DNA of 64,000 nucleotides from Iris pallida (GCA_029216955.1 JANAVB010029819.1:31360586-31424585); one strand, 5' to 3'. Numbered from the stretch's first letter, positions 11,523 to 25,528 are shown. The notes: generated by a model not told the origin, from the sequence alone. Made by a program: numbers and translations.

Positions 11523-14500
11523 TTAAGGAGGAGGGGACCTTAGAGGCCCAGCATTTGTCGAGGGGATTGTGGTCTCGGATGCGAGACAAGTTGGAATAGT
11601 GTCGAGAAGCCGGGGTTCAGTATTCTGCTCAGGGCGGCACTCCGTCTGAGCCTCTCCAGGCTGATGAGGGTGGCAGGTGGTAAGAGGAGGAGAGTGAGGG
11701 TCCATAGAAGGGGAGAGATAATGAACTCAGATAAGTTGTGGATTGAGATGTTGGGTGGCGCGGTGGGAGCGATGTCGACGCCTGGATGATGTGTGTGAAG
11801 GGGTTTTGCCACTCAACAGAACAGCTGGGCTTAGGGGAATTTGGCCGGACGTCTTCGCCGGGGACAGACGAAGAGGGCTCTCTCGAGTTATCGGGAGTAC
11901 TGTCAGGAGTGATGCGAGTAAGTAGTTCAAAAGAGTTATTGAGGGAGATAGCAGGTGGATTGAATGGGACGATAGAGGAGCTAGTCATGATGGTCAGACG
12001 GGAGCAGGACATTAGTGCTTTACCGTCAATCAGAAGGGCAGAATTGGGGGGCGAAGTCTGATTCCCAGTGCCAGGGTCACGTTGAGCAGCCGGCGCGTAC
12101 GGGTTATGCAGACTAGACTTCTTAAGCTCGGGGTGGGAACGGAAGCAGTACTGCATGGAATGACCGCTCATTGGTAGTGTTTACAAAAGATGATGTTGTT
12201 ATTAAAAACCAGCGGTTGGTGGTGGGTTTGGTCTCCGAGCTCGATTTCTATGAGTTTGGGTAGGTCATTCGCGAGGTCTAGCTCCATACATATCTTCGTA
12301 TAGTTGTATTTAGAGAGGTTGCGGGTTTCTTCTTCGATAGCTAACAAGGTCCCATAGGAGCTGGCTATCCGTTTGAGGGCAGCTGCAGGAAAGCAAACCA
12401 GGGGCAGGTTGGGGAGGGTAATCCATGTGGATATGATTGTCGAGTCAACTTTGGGGTTGAAGTTAGGAGACCATTTGATAATTTTACGATCTGTGTGCTG
12501 ATTCTGGAAGTGCCCTTGGCCCAGACTAGTGAGTAGTCTGGTTCAGATGAAAGGTGGAGGAATATATGTTTGGGGTCAAGCGGAGCGACCCGATAGGCTG
12601 CCGAGAGACCCCACATTGCAACTGCTTCCATGACAATGGTGATTTTCGGGCATCTAGAACCAAATTTGAGGATAAACATCTTATTGAAGGAGGAGGATAG
12701 GGAGGAGATTTCCCATGCGGCGAAGGAGACTCGGATAAGGTAGCCGGCGGGAGGTGGCGAGAATACAACGTTTGAAAGCTGAATCTCTACCACCGGAGGG
12801 GGTAAGTGCCTCGCTCGATCTGGACGAAGAACCTCGGCGTAGGAGGGAGCACGAGGGGGGTCCACCGCACTAGGGATAGGCGAGTGAGAGGTGTCTCCGG
12901 GTGGGGCCACTGTACTGGGAATGTCCGATGTGGAGGAGTGCCCGGAATGGCGGAGGAGGAGTGGCCCGTGGGGTGCACAGGGGGAAGGATGGTCGGGCCA
13001 CCATCGAGGACGCCGGCAGTAGCTAGGAAGAGTGTCCCCCGTCGGCTGAAAGGAAGAACTAGGAGGATCGTGGAAGGGACTAGCGAGCGCCAAATCTAGA
13101 GGGGACGACACCTGCTCTCTAGTGGGGGGAAGTTGGAGTGCGTCACGTGGTTGGCACGCTGTCCAGGACGACCCGGGGAAGGAGCACCGGAGGATGGAGA
13201 TGCTATAGAAGAGGCAGGTGCATGAGGCATGCCCACGAGTACAGCTCCAACAGAAGTTGGCATCGGAGAGGAGATGGATGTCGTCGGAGCATAGCCGGCG
13301 CCAAAAGGCACACGACAGGAGAGAGGAAACACGAGTGGCGGGGTAGCATCCAGCGCCAGAGGGGCGTTGAGGTGCGTACTGCCAACAAGGCCGGGGAGAG
13401 GAGCGACAATCGCCGGGGGGAGCGGGATCATTTTAGGGAGCGCCTGGCCTACAAGGTTGGCGCAAGTCACCGCGTGTGCCGAGGGGCAAGGATGGCCAAC
13501 ACCAGTCGTGGGTTGTGCCAGGGGGGCATGAAAGGCCAGTGGTCCAAGGGGGGTGCAAGTCGACGTGTGCGCCAAAGGGCGAGCAGAACCAGCACCAGAC
13601 GGAGGAAGCGCCATAGGTTGACACATGAGTGGGGGGCGCAAGTCTTCGTGTGCGCCAAAGGACAAGGTGAACCAACACCCATCGCTGGTTGCTCCATAGG
13701 GGGACACGTTAGCCCAGGGATGGAACGAGGGTGGCCCACCACATGAGCGGCATAAACCATAGGTTGCGTCAGGTGGATCCCAGCTTGCGCCCTGCTAGGA
13801 AGCCCGCGAGAGCCGGGCGCAAGGGGGTGGGTTACGCCAGATCGGCTCGACATGTCACCCAGGGGGAAAAAAGGGGACAGTAGCCTCGGGGTCAGGTGTG
13901 TGCACAGGACAGCTGGGCCTCGAAACCAGCACCAGGCACATGGGCCGACATGCCACCCGAGGGGAGGGGCAGTTGGCGAAAGCGACCCGTATCGGGCTGG
14001 ACGGCAGCACAGAACCCGAGGCTGGGGTCGGCGATGCAGCCGTGCCAACGACGCCGGCCGCTGCATCGGAAGAAAGGGCTGATTGCTGGCGGGTGATCGC
14101 CTTACTCGGGTCAGACGAGGGGGGACCGATCCGGTGAGGCTGGGAGGGGGTCCCCAGCCTCGAGCGAAGTGTCCTTCGTCGGGGAACTCACTGGCAAGAG
14201 AGGCGAGGGGCGGACGGGCGTCGACTTCGGCCGGGGGATGGCGGTTGGGTGAGAGCGAACGCACCAGCGCCTTAGGAGGGCTAGCTGATGATCTGTCCAT
14301 TCGAAGGAGGAGGGAGCGCCCAGGATGGATGGGGAGGATAAGGGGGGTGGCTGCAGCGGAGGCCTCGGCCGGGGGAGATAAGGATGGCGGAAGCACCATT
14401 TTCGCCTACGGCTGGAAGACGGAGAGGGACGAGCGCCGGCACCTCCGACGACCGGCGGCCGACGCGAGGGCAGCGTCGGAGGGGTGATGGGGGCATGGAG

Positions 14501-14552
14501 GTGACGAGGAGAGGGGGGTAGAGCCAGGAGAAATGGGGGGTAGGAATCAGCC

Positions 14553-14553
<1 letters not shown>
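11523..14553 (-). pseudogene. LINE ORF1 (DUF4283-like, CCHC), frameshifted
   Basis: Nucleic-acid-binding ORF1 protein of a plant L1 element. The middle part (12365-12770) reads AAYRVAPLDPKHIFLHLSSE and continues with TWITLPNLPLVCF-type sequence, as in DUF4283 proteins. A CCHC knuckle follows at about 12130-12185, visible as FCKH...GHSMQYC but broken by one indel and a Cys-to-Tyr change. The upstream part (13096-14553) is Pro-rich, GC-rich and contains a ~90-bp repeat (13470-13735). The element's right edge coincides with an ATG (MADSYPPF), so the true start or 5' UTR may be lost. The opposite-strand ORFs here are shadows of GC-rich codons. Confidence 0.7.
13470..13735. repeat. Imperfect ~90-bp tandem repeat inside LINE ORF1
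   Basis: Three units start GTGTGCCGAGGGGCAAGG, GTGTGCGCCAAAGGGCGAG and GTGTGCGCCAAAGGACAAGG, about 90 bp apart. On the minus strand they encode a repeated Pro-rich segment (P-L-A-H-T-like words). Confidence 0.65.
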
Positions 14554-14591
<38 letters not shown>

Positions 14592-14627
14592 TTATATATA
14601 TATAAATATTTTTTCCTAAGTCCTATA

Positions 14628-14685
<58 letters not shown>

Positions 14686-14697
14686 TATATATATATA

Positions 14698-14730
<33 letters not shown>
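14554..14730. repeat. (TA)n tracts with oligo(T) interruption, right flank of LINE
   Basis: Nearly pure TA dinucleotides with a T run at 14583-14593 and two short TTCCTAAGTCC-like interruptions. Confidence 0.9.
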
Positions 14731-16429
<1,699 letters not shown>

Positions 16430-16625
16430 ACCTACCCACTTTAAAGAATTTTGTAATCAAAATTAAAATAACACTACCATGGAAAAATATATATATATCA
16501 TAAAATAGTTAGCTAAATAGATGGGGATAACATTTTGCATGGAACCTTTTTGCTCCCAAGTAGATTCTCTTCGAGAATGGTGCTTCCATGCAACTATTAT
16601 GTGATGATGTGATGAATGAGAATGA
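16430..16625 (-). pseudogene. Ty3/gypsy Pol C-terminal remnant
   Basis: The minus strand reads VAWKHHSRRESTWEQKGSM, matching the end of chromovirus Pol; the intact element at 62900-63000 has [17 protein letters not shown]. It is followed by a decayed version of the pre-LTR sequence. Upstream residues do not continue the family, so only this short tail survives. Confidence 0.5.
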
Positions 16626-18185
16626 ATATGTTGCCTATTTACTTTCAAAAAATTTATCATGCACACTTTGCTTATCGTGTCCGACACGCATTTGCATGAT
16701 TGTGGACAACTTATGCACAAGTAGAGAAATGAGTTCCCTCGGATGGTACATGGGGCACTAGGATCGATTCGACCTAGAAGGAAACGTAAGCGTACTTTGG
16801 TGACACGAGGTATTGGGACACTCATTCAGACTTGTAAGGCTTTTGTGAGATAAGGCTTTTGTTGCTACTTTTTTCAAGTTACTTTCGAATAAAGTCACAC
16901 AAAGTATTGTGGACTTTTCAAGATTTGTTGTTTAGATTTCATTGTATTAAAAGGACATAGGTATGGAATGGAAAGATATTTCATTACGGCGTAACAGTTG
17001 TTTCTTCTCATAAATCAATTTAAGCAAAAAACGACATTTCAAAGAATACTGAGAATGGAAGATGTGTTGCTGTATTACTTGTTATAAGATGTGTATGCAT
17101 TGCATGATCACAGACGTGGAAGATGATAGCTCGTTCACGTGTTTGCTTCCCTTGAATGTGTATTCACCGAGGCATCAGGATTGTTTAGCCTAGGAGAATA
17201 TTTTGGTGCTATATATTGAGCACGGTATTGCAGGACCGCCAGTGAGGCTTACGACCTAGGATGTTTAGTTGCTTCGTAATATAATGCTGCGAGATCATCG
17301 AGGGGCTTGCTACCTAGTGCTAGAAAGTGATCCATTGTATCGAGATATAGTCTTTTATAGATCTGAATGCCAGTGATCTTCATATAGATCAGGGCACACA
17401 CCAATTAATGTCTAATGTAAGGGGCGGCAAGGTGGGTGTATTCATATAGATCGATGGGAGATTAACTATGTATTATGTGTAGGCGGTGATTATTCACTCT
17501 TGCATAAGCGCAAGGGTGGAAACAATAGTAATGTTAGGTCCAGATTTGTATACTTGTTTCTATGCTTGCTTTCACATGACAGGGAAGAACTATAACATTC
17601 ACCTTGCTTCGACACAAGGGTGGGTGTGACGACATTGGTAAGAATGTCGCTCCGATGCGACATACTTGATGTACTTATTACTTGCTTTATGTTATTGAAT
17701 ATAACTTGATTTACCTGCTCATATGTCTTTAATGCTTTCATTGCAATATAATTAATCCTAAGACAATAATAGAAAGACCACCTAATAAGATGCATGATAC
17801 CGACGATTACTTAGTGTTGGTTAAGGCGAGTGGGTCTCATCAGTAAGCGAAAGAATTAGTACTGATCCCCTACTAGATTGCTTACAGGATGAAGGGAATG
17901 GTATGCTCGTGGTGGATCTTCGTTTGGACGTGCTGAGGCATGGAGTTCAACATTTTGAGGCATGCAATCGCATTAGGGCTCAGCATAAAACATGAAAATA
18001 TTCGACCGAGGGTTATTGGATGTACTATAGAAGACATGATGTATGAAATAAAGAAATCCTTTGTGCACTAGAGAGATCATGAGTGTTGTAAGCCAACCTG
18101 GAATATGAAATCATGTAATTCAAAGTCGTTGTATTCTGTGCGTAATTAATTAAAGTAATTCTTTTGTATACTCTGATGTGTCTTC
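16626..18185. other. Intergenic stretch, nothing recognised
   Basis: Both strands were scanned. The only sizeable open stretch (17490-17795, minus) has no recognisable motif and low-complexity composition. It may be LTR-derived, but no termini, primer site or coding motif support that. Confidence 0.4.
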
Positions 18186-18189
18186 ACCC

Positions 18190-19172
18190 TTTTCTATAGC
18201 TTATGTATTGAATTTAGACAATTATTTTGAGAATCTGTCACCTTTTCTTGTACGAATGTAGCTCCAGACTCGTGTGGCATCACGCCCCAGTGAGCACGAT
18301 CGATTCGGGTGAAATTGATGCGAGGATGAATGATTTCCTGGGTTGGGGAATGACAAACGAATCGATCGTCCTCATTGGGGACGAAGATTGACACCCCCCT
18401 CGTCCAATGACTGACATATGGTCTTCCATGAAATAGTCTATATTCTTCCATCTAAATAAAGGTCGCATATCGATTCTTCATTCGTTTGATAGTCGCCATA
18501 TGTAGCATAATTGATTACAACCAAAAATTAGCAACCGACTTAATAACTGATTGAACTAACTCAATCCTGCCCCCAAATGATGACGTCTGTGCCTGCCATC
18601 CCTCCAATCGTCTTTGAGTAAACTCCACGATACTGCCATACTCCGTCTCTCTAAGATAGTTTACAGATATTGGAATCCCCAAAATTTTAACACGTAGTTC
18701 ACCTCTAGCAAAGTTAAGTCTCTCAGCCCAAATCTTCTTATCCAGACATAATATGCTAAAGTAGACTTTACTCTTGACTTTATTAAGGTGTAGCCCTGAT
18801 ATTAATAAGAACTCTTCTATCACATTGGATACTTCATCTATCCCTGAGAGTAACGCCTAGAAACACCAATAAATCATCAACATAAATAAGATGTAAAATA
18901 TGTGGTTGTACCTATTGAAATAATGGAATAATATGTTGTCTGCATACCGCAATATCCATCAAGCATGTGAGGTACTCCATAATCAACGTGAACAAGTATG
19001 GGGTAAGGGGATAACCATGCCGCAACCCTCTATTACTTGGGAAGACACCATGTGGCTGACCCAAAATAAGCACTGAGAAAGTAGTCATCGTAATACATTC
19101 CCGATGAGCTACCCACAATTCTGCAAGTCCCATAGCCCGTATTATGTGACATAAGAAATCCCTATTCACCAT
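18190..19172 (-). pseudogene. LINE ORF2 fragment (RT palm to thumb), minus strand
   Basis: Fragment of an L1-type RT. From right to left: a palm block with GVFPSNRGLRHGYPLTPYLF (18912-19172); a thumb block with ISGLHLNKVKSK and GWQAQTSSFGGRIELVQSVI (18515-18823); and ISWKTICQSLDEGGVNLRP at about 18370-18450. Frameshifts separate the blocks. The RT active-site segment is lost between the first two. Confidence 0.8.
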
Positions 19173-19179
19173 TTAATAT

Positions 19180-19227
<48 letters not shown>

Positions 19228-19290
19228 TTATATATATATACATATATATAAAATATATATTTTATATTATTTTATATATACGTATATAAA
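19180..19290. repeat. (TA)n tract between opposed LINE fragments
   Basis: TA-rich tract with TTTTTTATATA interruptions. It separates a minus-strand LINE remnant from a plus-strand one. Confidence 0.9.
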
Positions 19291-19302
19291 TATATATTCT
19301 TT

Positions 19303-20506
19303 TGACAGGAAATCGAGTTGGCACGGAAAGATTCTTTCCATAGGAGGGAAACTCATCCTCCTAAAACTTGTTCTGGTGGCGATCCCTGCCGAGACCCTTG
19401 CTGTGTACGACCCGCCAAAAAAAGTGTTACGAATTATAGAATGACAAATGTCGAGCTTCTTCTAGTGTATGCAGGACGGGGTCCAAAAATGGAGGTGGGC
19501 ATCATGGGGAAACATAGCGAGGCCTACGGTAGAGGGGGGTTGGGGATCAACTCGCTTGAGAACATAATTGCGGCCTACTCCATGAAGCTATGGAGGAAGA
19601 TCTGGAAGGGAGAAGCTCTCTGGTGTAGATTCGTGCACATAAAGTGCCTCAACGGCTTTCACCTTAACCAAGTCGTGATCACGACAAGAGAATCTCACTC
19701 CTGGAAGAGACTCTTGGAGCGACGCACGCTCTAGGAGAGGTATATCCACCTAACTTTGGGGAATGGAGAAAGCTCGATTTGTTGGAAAAGGTAGCTCGGA
19801 GAGACGCTCATCTTCAAGGGCGCATACTGTGGATTTACGCAAATTCGGGAACTGACGGACATGGGTCGGAGTTGGGACCCGGGGCAGGTGGCTATGGCTA
19901 TCCAAACTGATCTGGCGGACAACCTCCTGGGGTCCAAACTCCACGTTTCTACTGGTATTGACTCTAAGAGGTGGGCACTTACAAGATTGGGAATATTTAC
20001 TCTAAAGTTAGCAAGGGGGTTTCTGAGGGCAGGAAGGCAGCAAGAATTGGCCAATGTGATTTCGAACAAGTGTGCTAAACTTAAATAAAGAATTTTGGTG
20101 TTGAGGGCAGGGCAGGAAAAGTTGGCATCGGATGACAAGCTTTAGAGTATAGGATTCCATCTCGCATCCAGATGCAATTGCTGCTCCCATCCGTAAGGCG
20201 AAACCATAGAGCATGTTTTCCTAACCGGAGAAGCTTCTAAGGCTATAATGGGCACACTTTTAATGTAAGTTGGGTATCACTAATTCTCCTCTGACTCTTT
20301 GCCCCTTCTTGTTGCACTGGTGTAGTAGAAATAAGCATATGTTTTCGATAGTAGCGGAGGCGGTGATTTCGGTTTTGTGGAAAAACAAAAACAAGAATAG
20401 ATACAAAGAATAAAACTTTGATGTGAATAGGCTCATAGCCGAAGTATCAAGACAAATTCATAGGATAGCTAAAAGGTGCAAGCACGAGCAAATGGATGGA
20501 TTATAG
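19303..20506 (+). pseudogene. LINE ORF2 C-terminal fragment, plus strand
   Basis: C-terminal third of an L1 ORF2. Seen in order: LSIGGKLILLKLVL (19330-19370), GGLGINSLENIIAAYSMKLW with RFVHIKC (19530-19650), a zf-RVT-like segment around 20100-20240 (SRCNCC then EHVFLTGEA), and VLWKNKNKNRYKE with NRLIAEVSRQIHRIAKRCKH up to about 20500. The order and motifs match the fragment at 43556-44756 and the LINE at 7472. Several stops (for example 19437-19439 and 19733-19735) show decay. Confidence 0.82.
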
Positions 20507-20543
20507 CCTGAGTTTTAATTTAAAGTCTATAATATGAAGCCTC

Positions 20544-20544
<1 letters not shown>

Positions 20545-20626
<82 letters not shown>

Positions 20627-20661
20627 ATATATATATATATATATATAAAATATATAATATA

Positions 20662-20692
<31 letters not shown>

Positions 20693-20705
20693 CCTAAGTA
20701 TAACC

Positions 20706-20744
<39 letters not shown>
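20545..20744. repeat. (TA)n tracts
   Basis: Two TA blocks separated by a T-rich segment and TTTCCTAAGTATAACC. Confidence 0.95.
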
Positions 20745-20746
<2 letters not shown>

Positions 20747-20752
20747 CCATTC

Positions 20753-22003
20753 TAATCATGGGGTCATATATGAAAGGAGGGCAGAGAAATATGCATGGCA
20801 TCAGACTAGACCTACCGCTGAATTCGACCTCAAAAGAAAACTAAACATAGATGATAGACTAAATATTAATGCATTGTGCACTTTCCTTTTCTAATTTTGT
20901 ATAGTTCATCACCATAAAAGTACATGGAATCAAATCCTGAAGTGGTGTCGCAATAGCACCATCTAATTCACTTTTATCAGAGCCAAAACAGATCAATGGT
21001 TGCCAGATTATCGTTTAAAGCTTAGTTTACCACCTCACTTTAAACAGGTTAACACATAGTATAGTAGAAACATACACTACTAGGAAAGTCAAAATTGCAC
21101 AAGCAACAACCGAGAATAGAAATTCATTATCACGTAAGTGTGAGAGAGAGATCCCTATGCTCCAGAACATGAATCTTCAACATTATATCACCATTCAATT
21201 GCTAATATATATTAATTCTACTATATTTACAAGCAAGTAGACTAAATAACCATGCATTATATATGCTTATATTTTCTGATTGTATTTATGTTGGTTTTCA
21301 AAGCTTATATATTTACATAAAATATCAAAAGTATTGTTTCATGTAATCATTCAGATTCAATTCGAGGTATATAAACTATATATCAATTATGGTGATATGT
21401 ATATATGTTTGCTTTTTCTTATTTAATAATGATCAATGGTTTTTATCCATGATACATGTTCAAGCATCTATACTAGTATTCAACTCTACATATATTTAGC
21501 ATATGATTTCCCAAGGTTATTTTGTTCAAAAAATGAAGCATATCAGTCTACAGTTGCTGAGTACTACTCGTCTCCTTTCCATGAAATAAATTTTTCATTA
21601 GAGTATCTTGAGGTGTTATAATATACGACTTCGTTTTACACTGCCCATGGATGGGAAACACTTATATAACATTTAAGGTACATTTGATGAAGTAGACAAG
21701 CTAATCATACTAAATTTGACCAATTCTAACATTCTATAGCTATGTTCAAGCTTGCTTTTTTGCTTTCATTATGCTCTTCTTATTATTATTAGTAATGACT
21801 AATTTAACTACTTAAGGATTTGTTGCCATGAACTTCTATAATAATATGTATTTGAAGTCCAAAAAAATTGAGAAGTATAAAATGCATGAATATTTAGTCT
21901 ACTATCTATATTTAGTCTCCTTTTGAGGTCAGATTCAACGGTAGGTCTAGTTTGTTGCTATGCATATTTCTCTGCCCTCATTTCATGTATGACCTCATGA
22001 TTA
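20753..22003. mobile_element. Non-autonomous DNA transposon with ~125-bp terminal inverted repeats
   Basis: The left end (20753-20875) and the reverse complement of the right end (21880-22003) align over about 125 bp at roughly 85% by eye. Both contain GAGGGCAGAGAAATATGCAT, CTAGACCTACCG and GACTAAATATT. The outermost shared bases are TAATCATG. The 1.0-kb interior has no transposase and no ORF above about 60 codons. Long TIRs suggest a Mutator-like or other cut-and-paste derivative, but no convincing target-site duplication is visible, so the superfamily is left open. Confidence 0.8.
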
Positions 22004-22474
22004 CAATATCGCTATACTTAGAACTACCAATTCTTTCTATCCCTTCTCCAATTCTTGCTATATTTAAAATCAATCATTTTGAATATGTTGATTCACCTAA
22101 CTACTAATTGTTGCCTGCCAAAGAAACGAATAAAAACATCAAGGTACATATACTAAGGTTTCATTTAAATTCAATATTAATGTGCCTATGTCTGATGCAA
22201 CCTAGCAATCTGCAGCATATGCATGAGCCTACACTTCTATAGGCCTACAACAATAAAGCCTTCATCCTAATATTTTGGGGTCGCTATTTTAATAGTTCTC
22301 TTCCTTTCATGTCTATTATCGCACATGTCCTCTTGTAACATTAATAAAACTTATCTCTCTTATTATAGGTTATAACAGCTTTTTTTTATCAAAATATTAT
22401 CAGTCATTCTAATCCTGATAATTATGTCTGTTATGTTATAGGTATTATGAGTGATTTCTAAATTTGGAAAATAT

Positions 22475-22702
22475 ATGGCTGCCTTTCTTCGTGCCTGGTT
22501 GATACTAGTACTAGTTGTATTTGCTATCATAGCTTCTGCACAAACTACCATCGGCTATGGGGCCTTGGGGAAGGATGGTATTCCTTGTAGTAGGAAGACA
22601 GGTGCTGATGTGAATTGCCGCCCTGCTGGCGGCAAACTACCGCCGCCATATCTGAGTAAAGGATGCAATAAACTGAATGGTTGCAGGGGCGGTGGCAAAT
22701 GA
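22475..22702 (+). CDS. RALF-like secreted peptide (rapid alkalinization factor family)
   Basis: A 75-residue precursor of a cysteine-rich signalling peptide. Family knowledge: RALFs are secreted and bind CrRLK1L receptor kinases and LRX or LLG partners, raising apoplastic pH and controlling cell expansion. Seen: an N-terminal hydrophobic signal segment (residues 1-22, ending IIASAQ), then TIGYGALGKDGIPCSR, close to the family YISY..L...PCS motif. Four cysteines follow the family order (IPC, VNC, KGC, NGC), with NCRP and a GC...C end. There is no propeptide and no dibasic RRxL protease site, as in the short RALF subgroup. The in-frame ATG at 22475 is chosen; the longer frame from 22451 begins with GTG. 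No intron is needed, as in most RALF genes. It lies 470 bp downstream of a DNA transposon. No clear TATA box was identified. Confidence 0.85.
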   Translation: MAAFLRAWLILVLVVFAIIASAQTTIGYGALGKDGIPCSRKTGADVNCRPAGGKLPPPYLSKGCNKLNGCRGGGK

Positions 22703-25528
22703 TTTCAAGCACTGTGACAGCCTATCTCCGGATTCTGATTTCGTGTATGATGGATGATGTAGGTGGCAAATGTCCACCAATTTCTGGTTTTATACATTTT
22801 TTTTGAGTTTTTATTGTTTTAGGGTTGGTGCACTCTTTGTGTTCAATTATATATGGATGTGGTCCCTACTTTCCTTAATTTAAATAATATATGATATGTA
22901 CTAGTCCTAATAAATGCCATGTTGTTGATTTCATATTTCTTCTTGGTTGCTTATCATAGTTAGTTAGGAGGGATAATGAGACCAACAAATTCAAATATGA
23001 GAGTATACTTTTAATTAAATAGTAAAGTTTTCTAAGTTTAGGGTATGGCAGGGGGTTAGGTAGGACTTAAGGTAGGCGATAGGGTAGCAAACGAGAAGGG
23101 CATAATACATAGGGTTAATAAAGAGGAGAAAGAAGACGAGTTGGAATTTGAAAAAAAAAATTGAGGATAAAAAATGTCCGACACTTACATTCGACCATCA
23201 AACTTGATGGTCAACTAATAAAAGGTAGTTAGTTGCAACCAGTTAGAAATCTCATGTTATTAAGTTCCAAAATGTTAAAGGTCATGATAACAATTTCCAA
23301 TTTGTCATACTTCATAATATTCAGTTGAAATTTGATCAATATAAGTAACGAGTTATAAAGCATTGACTGATAATGGTAAAAAAATAATTTTGGTTTTGGA
23401 GATAAAGAAACAACCAGAAAAGGTGGCGCAAGTGAGCTCATCGCATGATCCCCACCCCGCAAATGGGATGAGTCATAATGGCCATCATCAATAACGATCG
23501 GCCCCATAAGAGGCATCGTTGGCCTTTCGCCCATATTGCGTCGAGCAAGCCTAACCCAACGAAGGTGGTTAGTTGTGCCTTTAGGCTACCGATAGTGATA
23601 ACCAGTTCGACAAAGGTTTTCTATTCCGTTTTGGTGATACATCGAATGATCAGATCCAATGAAGGTGGTCGACTGCTGCCTATAAGTAGTATTCATCACC
23701 TACCAACCCCACAAGGGCTCCTCTTCCTTGGCCACATCAATTATTATCAACCCGCAAAGGGGGTCTGGCCTTCGCCTGCAGTTATCACTAATGTAAATTA
23801 GTCCCACTTTAGGGTGTTGGTTCCTTTCTCGATGACATATTGTCGTCAATTGTACGAAAGGGGTCAGCCCTTTTTTCATAGTTGATTTTCGCCAAAGCCA
23901 GACCCAAAGGGGGCGTAGGTATCTTGTCGTATCTTTTTGTTATTCTGCCAATTTTTTCTATCAATATTGCTCTCTTTTGGATGGTGGGAGTCGCTTGTGC
24001 CACTATTGTGACTCTTTGGATCTCGTTCTTAAGACCAATGATAGTCTATCTTTGTGTTAGTACCCTATCCCGATATATGTTATTTATATATATACATATT
24101 TGTACGTACAATTTCTTTTGTATATCATGCTCCTATGTATTTGTTTTAGTTCCTCCCTTGCATTATCTCGTAATTTTGTTCTTGTATTGTATCGTATGAT
24201 TTAGTAGAGGTTTGGTGTAGATTATAGTTTTCGTATTATTGGAACTTTCGTCTTTTTGGCTTTGAATCTCGTATCATAAACCGATTAACGACTTGTTAAA
24301 GGAATTGGTTTTGGTGGCTTTTTAATGTAATAAATTCTATCATAGAGTCATCTAGATAACAATAGACTAACATAGACTTATATAAACCTCTAGTATTGAG
24401 TTAGATTTGTTTTAGTATTTGTAAAAAAAAAAATTCATAATTAAAACTCAAAAAAATTAAGAAAATGAATTATAAAATGCTTTAGGAATTACTTAGATAC
24501 CTAGCATAAAAATTACCTATAATACAATCTAACTAGATCGTATTCAAATCTTATTAAAAACCGATCCTATTATGATAATTGATTCCTTATGATTATGTGT
24601 TAGACCCCTCCAAAAAATTATTTTTATAATTAGTAATTCCTAATTTTTGCTTTTCCTTTCAATAATCTATTTAAAATTTCATGACTACACTTTAACTATT
24701 TATTGTTACTTATTTTCAATAATATTGGCTCTTTTTGAAATAATAATATCATTATTATGGGATTTTAACTATTTTCCTTCTTGATTACGACTATTATTAT
24801 TATTATTAGATATTTTTTTATTACTATTGCTATCAATATCTTATTATACCATCAAGATTTATAAATATAAATGATCTTTCCCTCTTTCTTATTGTTCAAC
24901 CATTTCCCTAATTTTTTTTTCCATTCTATCAAGAGAGTGTAAACGAATGTAAATTCATATTTTTGGTAGGCCAAAGCCCAAAGGCTTACTACCATCTACT
25001 CTCTAATTGAACACTAGATGCATCCTATCAAATTATACTGTTTCATTAGAAGCAGTCACTAGCAACTTCTTATTCCTTCTCATCATCTTCATCGTCCCCC
25101 TCTTCACCGCAGTTCTCACGCGAGTTCACCGTGACGATGATGCTCCTCCAAGCCGCATCAACATCGGGAGGTCAACGACTACAGCTATGACGAGCCTTCG
25201 TCGAGGGGATCCTACAGTCGCTTGTAGTTGCAAAGCCACGGTTCCCCTCGAAGACCTCTGTTGCACTGGCACCTTGTTCGTCCTCGACAACACCGATAAA
25301 GCACCACATTGTCATGACTCAATTTCTACTGTGCCCACCAACCTCGACTAGTTTATCACCATCCTATAGGAATCCCCGTCGTCCTTGTACAATCGGGGCA
25401 CATATAACACCTCAACAGCAGTGTCGTAGGGCCGCACGAGCCTCGTAGACCTCCTCGCCGAGCCGACGACCAAATAGAAAAGAAGAGCCTACGAAACCCA
25501 ACTGCGCGACAAACCATTAGGAACAATG
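22703..25528. other. Intergenic, no supported gene; GC-richer island at about 25080-25520
   Basis: AT-rich DNA follows the RALF-like gene and presumably includes its 3' UTR. A stretch at 23400-23850 is moderately GC-richer, with repeated words such as CCGCAAAGGGGG and GAAGGTGGT. Another at 25080-25520 is clearly GC-richer, but its open frames (25007-25351) lack an ATG start and match nothing recognised. Confidence 0.4.

Larger units (their letters stand above)
7472..14553 (-). mobile_element. L1-type LINE, near full length, minus strand
   Basis: About 7.1 kb, with an oligo(T) run at its left edge on the plus strand (an A tail on the minus strand). ORF2 remnants lie at 7700-11130 and ORF1 remnants at 11523-14553. 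It sits inside a (TA)n/GC-unit repeat whose units occur on both sides. Both flanks are AT repeats, so a target-site duplication cannot be read. Many frameshifts mark it as old and immobile. Confidence 0.85.

Noticed and set aside
12806..14487. Plus-strand ORFs across the GC-rich LINE ORF1 region
   Set aside because: They are antisense shadows of the GC-rich minus-strand ORF1; no domain is recognisable.
18190..20506. Twin-priming inversion of a single LINE
   Set aside because: Geometry fits (inverted 5' part, direct 3' part), but the overlapping region of the two fragments differs too much in sequence to come from one element.
20534..20746. ORFs reading (IY)n or (YI)n at this and other TA tracts
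   Set aside because: Pure translation of (TA)n microsatellites.
22451..22474. Upstream extension of the RALF-like frame (GTG start)
   Set aside because: Plant translation would use the ATG at 22475, which also places the signal peptide directly at the N-terminus.
25007..25351. 114-codon ORF as a gene
   Set aside because: No ATG start, no recognised domain; only a GC-richer island remains noteworthy.
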